Source: Mesostigma viride (lineage: Eukaryota; Streptophyta; Mesostigmatophyceae; Mesostigmatales; Mesostigmataceae). From it: a stretch of 64,000 nucleotides of DNA. The translations under genes were made by a program, and so were the position numbers. Shown here piece after piece: positions 59,901 through 64,000 of this stretch. The notes below the pieces were generated by a model. It was not told where the DNA came from. It searched no databases and saw only the letters and a list, made by a program, of their open reading frames with translations. Where the stretch lies: NCBI GenBank assembly GCA_009746045.1, contig RPFO01000156.1, forward strand, positions 3,184,762 through 3,248,761, written 5' to 3'. Numbering within the stretch: the first letter of the stretch is position 1; each line of letters starts with the position of its first letter.

Positions 59901-62900
59901 GCTGACAAAATGAAGGAAACAAGCAAAGAAATGAAGGAGCTAATGAAGGAAGGGAAGAATATGGACTCTTGAATAAAGCAATTAACATAGGGATGCATGT
60001 TTGTCTGCACATGAACCCTCCCATGAATGCAATCTCTTTCCTCGCTTCGTCCCCATCCGCAGGAGTGGGGCGATCGTTCCATGCTGGCCACTATCGCACT
60101 CGGCGCGACGCAGGTGGGTGCAGGGATTAACGCATTAAACACACAGCATGCACACCACGGTGCATCTGTCAGAAGTATATGTTCATGCGCATATGCGAGG
60201 TGATTGTGGCTTTCAGGTATGCGTATTCTTTAGCCACTCCGTACACATGGGTGCCAGGAAAGCGAACATCGAAGAAGCACGCCTTCACTTGCGGTGCATA
60301 TTTGCTGTCTGGGCCTTTATTACCTTCCTCTGCACCGCTAGCTCTGCCTTCTGCCTCGCACCTTTGTGCCCTCTCTGCCACATAGGGAGTTTGGGGCCCG
60401 CTGTAGTTGTGGGTCCTGGCTACGAATGGAAAAGGAACTAGCTCACGTCTTTCATCCCATGCCCGCACTTAGTGAGTATGTCCACACTTAGTGAGTATGT
60501 CCACACTTAGTGACTATGTCCACACGTTGTGAGTATGTCCACACGTAGTGAGTATGTCCACACTTAGTGAGTATGTCCACACTTAGTGACTATGTCCACA
60601 CTTAGTGAGTGTGTCCGCACGTAGTGAGTATGTCCACACTTAGTGAGTGTGTCCACACTTAGTGAGTGTGTCCACACTTAGTGAGTGTGTCCACACTTAG
60701 TGAGTGTGTCCACACTTAGTGAGTATGTCCACACTTAGTGAGTATGTCCACACTTAGTGAGTATGTCCACACTTAGTGAGTATGTCCACACTTAGTGAGT
60801 ATGTCCACACGTAGTGAGTATGTCCACACTTAGTGAGTATGTCCACACTTAGTGAGTATGTCCGCACGTAGTGAGTATGTCCACACTTAGTGAGTATGTC
60901 CACACTTAGTGAGTATATCCACACTTAGTGAGTATGTCCACACTTAGTGAGTATATCCACACTTAGTGAGTGTGTCCACACTTAGTGAGTATGTCCACAC
61001 TTAGTGAGTATGTCCACACTTAGTGAGTATGTCCACACTTAGTGAGTATGTCCACACGTAGTGAGTATGTCCACACGTTGTGAGTATGTCCACCCTTAGT
61101 GAGTATGTCCACACTTAGTGAGTGTGTCCGCACGTAGTGAGTATGTCCACACTTAGTGAGTATATCCACACTTAGTGAGTGTGTCCACACTTAGTGAGTG
61201 TGTCCACACTTAGTGAGTATGTCCGCACGTAGTGAGTATGTCCACACTTAGTGAGTATGTCCACACTTAGTGAGTATGTCCACACTTAGTGAGTATGTCC
61301 ACACTTAGTGAGTATGTCCACACGTAGTGAGTATGTCCACACTTAGTGAGTATGTCCACACTTAGTGAGTATGTCCGCACGTAGTGAGTATGTCCACACT
61401 TAGTGAGTATGTCCACACGTAGTGAGTGTGTCCGCACGTAGTGAGTATGTCCACACTTAGTGAGTATATCCACACTTAGTGAGTGTGTCCACACTTAGTG
61501 AGTATGTCCACACTTAGTGAGTATGTCCACACTTAGTGAGTATATCCACACTTAGTGAGTGTGTCCACACTTAGTGAGTATGTCCACACTTAGTGAGTAT
61601 GTCCACACTTAGTGAGTATGTCCACACTTAGTGAGTATGTCCACACGTAGTGAGTATGTCCACACTTAGTGAGTATATCCACACTTAGTGAGAATGTCCA
61701 CACTTAGTGAGTATGTCCACACTTAGTGAGTATGTCCACACTTAGTGAGTATGTCCACACTTAGTGAGTATGTCCACACTTAGTGAGTATGTCCACACTT
61801 AGTGTCGGGCTTTAGAGCGCTCACAAGCCGTGACGTCTCTCCAATTAGACTGTGATGACCTCTCTCCAACGGGAGCACATGAGTGTCATCAAGTTTGCGA
61901 CGTTGTTTGCAAAGCCTTGTGCAAAGTCTCTCTTTTGCGTGACCAATCCGCATGCATGTCATGAGCTGCCACTATCTTGGCTGTAAGCATGGGCCCACCC
62001 CAGTTGTTGTTTTCCTGAAGCATGAGCCACCCCAGTTCTTTGTTGCGCACTGACCTGGCACACAGCTGTTCGTCTGGACTGTGCGGGCGCTGCCACTTCA
62101 TGCCTTTGCTTATCGCTACTGCGCTGGCGCATGGCTTGGCGCTAGCGGTGACTTGGCCTTGGCATGAGCATATTGAATGAGTGCATTTGCGGTGGCTGGG
62201 GGGGGTATCCTGAAGTGTTTGACCGGATAACCCATGACATCCCGAACCGGGTGATTTAACATTTCTGCCCTCGTGGAACCCTTGTGCTGCAATCACCTGT
62301 GCATGCAATGCTACGTTGCGCTCGTGGTCATCCCTGTGTTCTTCCTTTTTTCCGACTGTGATTTGTCCAGTCACCCTGGGGTGTCGCGGCAGGTGCGACC
62401 GCGGGTCACCTGCTGGCGACAACCATCGCCGTGATTGGCGGATCCATCCTTTCCAAGCATATTTCGGAGCGGGTGGTACGTGCATGGGAGTCGGAAATGA
62501 CCGGCCGGATGGAGGTGGGAAGTACCCCCTTGACACTTTCAAACTAGCTAGATCTCGTATTCGTAATAGTAAGAAGATGGGTGTCTATTTTTTGTATGGA
62601 AAGGAGCATTTCTTATTGGGAATATGGTGCGGGGCATTTATTATTGGTAATAGTAAGTTTGTGAGACACTTACTATCAGTACTGGCAAGAGCAGACAAAC
62701 ATTGTAGGTAGCACTAAAACCGGAATGAGACGTCCATTGTAATCACTAGTGAGACGAGGCATGTTCTTCTAATCTACAATGCTTTTCACTAATGCACTAA
62801 TGGTAATTTTTGTACCAGTGCCAAGCATGAGGGTCGGCATGTTCATGAATATCTGAGATTGCTCCAGGCGATCCCTGGGCATTTGTTAAACCAACCCGGT

Positions 62901-63032
62901 TTGATCTAATGTGTTTCCCCCCCTTCTCTTGCCGGATGCTGTGCTTGAATCTGCATGCAGGTGTCCATCGTGGGCGGCGTACTTTTTCTAGTCTTTGCGG
63001 TGGCGACACTTGTTGGCATCCTGGTCTCATGA
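53933..63032 (+). CDS. PAM71/CMT1-type UPF0016 (GDT1 family) Mn2+/Ca2+ transporter, 9 exons
   Basis: Members of this family move Mn2+ or Ca2+ across chloroplast or Golgi membranes; the chloroplast forms supply manganese to photosystem II. Exons are 53933-54073, 54603-54979, 55505-55679, 56431-56575, 57624-57832, 58650-58718, 60063-60113, 62371-62475 and 62961-63032; 1344 nt, 447 aa plus stop, all GT-AG, phases closing. Both signature motifs are intact: E227-I-G-D-K-T232 (across the exon 3/4 junction) and E373-W-G-D-R-S378. Hydrophobic segments flank each, and an extra helix (LKAAILVLVVTTALGAGVTV) precedes the first. The loop between the two halves is strongly acidic (about residues 314-342). 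LPIGEYAA-like and AEWGDRSMLATIALGA wording is of the chloroplast/cyanobacterial type rather than Golgi type, but I cannot separate PAM71 from CMT1. Exons 1-2 (172 residues, Ser/Ala/Pro-rich, acidic) are the least certain; an ATG at 54591 is an alternative start. Confidence 0.88.
55643..55905 (+). repeat. Duplication of the transporter exon-3 end and donor, with a 14-bp repeat between
   Basis: The exon end (TTCTCCCTCATCTTTGTCTC, then GGTGACAAG, donor 55680) is repeated with donor GTGTAC at 55881, about 201 bp downstream. Between them lie about six copies of CACGTATAGCACTC (55761-55845). Confidence 0.92.
56541..56702 (+). repeat. Duplication of the transporter exon-4 end and donor (120-bp offset)
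   Basis: CCACCGCGCTGGGGTACCTG, AAGAAG and TCGCAACCA-GTACGT occur at the true exon end (donor 56576) and again with the donor-like site at 56696. The copy has an indel in the middle. Confidence 0.92.
57262..57365. repeat. 21-bp tandem repeat, about five copies (transporter intron 4)
   Basis: The unit CCCTTCATTTCATGGCATGC plus A alternates TTTCATG and TGTCATG variants. It does not overlap an exon. Confidence 0.93.
57818..57960 (+). repeat. Duplication of the transporter exon-5 end and donor (111-bp offset)
   Basis: TCAGAGGCAGAG-GTGAGCTG occurs at the exon end (donor 57833) and again with the site at 57944; a weaker GGCAGAGGCGA occurs between. Confidence 0.88.
58396..58580. repeat. 60-bp tandem repeat, three near-identical copies (transporter intron 5)
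   Basis: The unit includes CCCATCCCACCATGGCTATC, TGTCCTGCAG and TATCCTGGTTGAGC. Each copy carries a TGTCCTGCAG resembling a 3' splice site about 60-190 bp before the genuine exon-6 acceptor, but the following bases are not exon 6. Confidence 0.93.
58708..58930 (+). repeat. Degenerate repeats of the transporter exon-6 donor
   Basis: The donor GCGGTGAGCCCCCGTC (58719) recurs as GCAGTGAGCCCCCGTC with GT at 58781 and GCAGTGAGACCCCAT with GT at 58924, along with partial CCCCCATA/TATGGCC blocks. Confidence 0.7.
58981..59262. repeat. 42-bp tandem repeat, 6-7 copies (transporter intron 6)
   Basis: The unit contains TAATGGCTCTGTGGTCTCTG and TAGTAAATAATGCCATATAG. The period is a multiple of three and yields spurious frames. 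Confidence 0.93.
60466..61804. repeat. 19-bp satellite, about 70 copies (transporter intron 7)
   Basis: The unit GTCCACACTTAGTGAGTAT recurs with a few variants (GTAGTG, TTGTG, GTGTG, GTATA). Every unit contains GTGAGT, a consensus 5' splice site, but no exon sequence, and it sits well inside the intron. Confidence 0.96.
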
Positions 63033-64000
63033 GATGTAAGAGGCCAACAATCTGCTTCCTCACGGGCCGGACCGGTGATATGCATGTCAGCATCCTGCGA
63101 CTGCACGCTCTTGTCGTGCATGGTGAAAAGACTCAGTATGACATATACTGATCTGACCCGGTGATAGCCGGATGCCACATTTATTTCCATTGGATAGTAT
63201 GCGTTTGTGAAAACAGCCCTTTACATTGGATGCGGGCCCCCTTTTGTGTGTTGCAAGGCTGGCAACCAGTAGGGGATCTACTAAGTTTTGTTTTCCCTAG
63301 CAATTCTGTTACGCCGATAACGAGGCTTTTTGTTACACTTGTAAGGCATACCAGCTCCCACGGCAGTCTGTGGGGGTGGGGGTCGAGAAGTACAGTCTAG
63401 TGATGAGTGCAAGCATGTTAGCCGGCCGTAAAAAATCTTGCCCACTGAGATTATGGCTGGGCCGAAATGGTGCATGCATGTTCTGGGGCAGGTTTAGAGA
63501 GGAGATCCTCGTGAGGAGACCCTCGGTTACATAGGAGATCCCCGTGAGGAGATCACGCCGACTGGGTGCCACGCACTGCAGGGCATGTATTAATTAATTA
63601 ATTAAAACACGTGCTCCCGTTGGGGAGTCACGGAGCACCGAAGTGCTTTTAATCCCTGTTTGTGCACAACAGGAGAAAGGGCAGAGACCCCCAGTCTCCT
63701 TCATGTCAAAGGCATGCCACAGCTGCATTCGGGCGCGCTAGCTAAAAGGACATGCTACCGATCCGGCAAACTGTGGGTGCAATAAGACCCATGTGAGCGA
63801 GGCATAACAAGTAGCATGGGCAAGCGATCTGAACATAGCCAGGGCGTAGCATGGCTGTACGAGGACTAGGCTAAGGCTATGGCTGGTTGTGTACCGTGCG
63901 TTGGCGGCACGTGACTAGGTATGTTGGCACAGCTAGGCAACATTCTAACTACCCTGTAAGCATGGCTAACTACACTGTAAGCATGGCTGCCTTAGCGGCA
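63033..64000. other. 3' flank of the transporter gene with dispersed repeat R2, copy 2
   Basis: TGTAAG motifs occur at about 63035 and 63337, candidate polyadenylation signals on the plus strand. From about 63587 a TTAATTAA tract leads into the R2 repeat described at 47950, continuing towards the window edge. No gene is seen. Confidence 0.5.

Overview
The window is nuclear DNA of a green alga, most likely a chlamydomonadalean/volvocine chlorophyte. The evidence is intron-dense genes with GT/AG introns of 0.4-3.7 kb, plant-type proteins, abundant minisatellites, and TGTAA-type polyadenylation signals just upstream of the A-tracts in two retroposed fragments. Species and chromosome cannot be read from the sequence.

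Three host genes can be assembled exon by exon, with every splice phase and codon count closing: (i) a complete cytosolic-type glyoxalase II (hydroxyacylglutathione hydrolase) on the minus strand, 7 exons, 6615-18364, 258 aa; (ii) HUS1, the PCNA-like subunit of the 9-1-1 DNA-damage clamp, plus strand, 7 exons, 40359-47621, 309 aa; (iii) a PAM71/CMT1-type UPF0016 (GDT1 family) Mn2+/Ca2+ transporter, plus strand, 9 exons, 53933-63032, 447 aa. No functional link between the three is evident.

The rest is dominated by mobile DNA. Positions 1-2157 hold the 3' part of a Copia-like pol (protease, RT, RNase H) with no integrase between protease and RT. From 18.6 to 33.9 kb lie two full-length or nearly full-length APE-type LINEs in head-to-tail order, sharing one target sequence. 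One is split by a TTAA-flanked DNA transposon, the other by a 3.1-kb GA-flanked element stuffed with tetranucleotide repeats. Two 5'-truncated copies of the second LINE follow (34.45 and 37.36 kb). A TAA-flanked 2.7-kb PIF/Harbinger-like element lies at 34.6-37.3 kb, a piggyBac-like TTAA element sits in a glyoxalase intron (12.9-14.2 kb), and a possible TA-flanked element lies at 3.0-4.8 kb. A 2.75-kb tetranucleotide array separates HUS1 from the transporter gene.

The most unusual signal is systematic. In all three genes, tandem repeats overlap exon-intron junctions, so that the end of an exon and its 5' splice site (or, once, the 3' splice site and exon start) is copied from once to about 38 times inside the adjacent intron. 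I see this at 8 of 20 introns. The 38-bp minisatellite of the glyoxalase gene, five HUS1 exon-3 donors, several HUS1 exon-4 donors, eleven decoy HUS1 exon-5 acceptors, and donor duplications after transporter exons 3, 4, 5 and 6 all follow the same rule.
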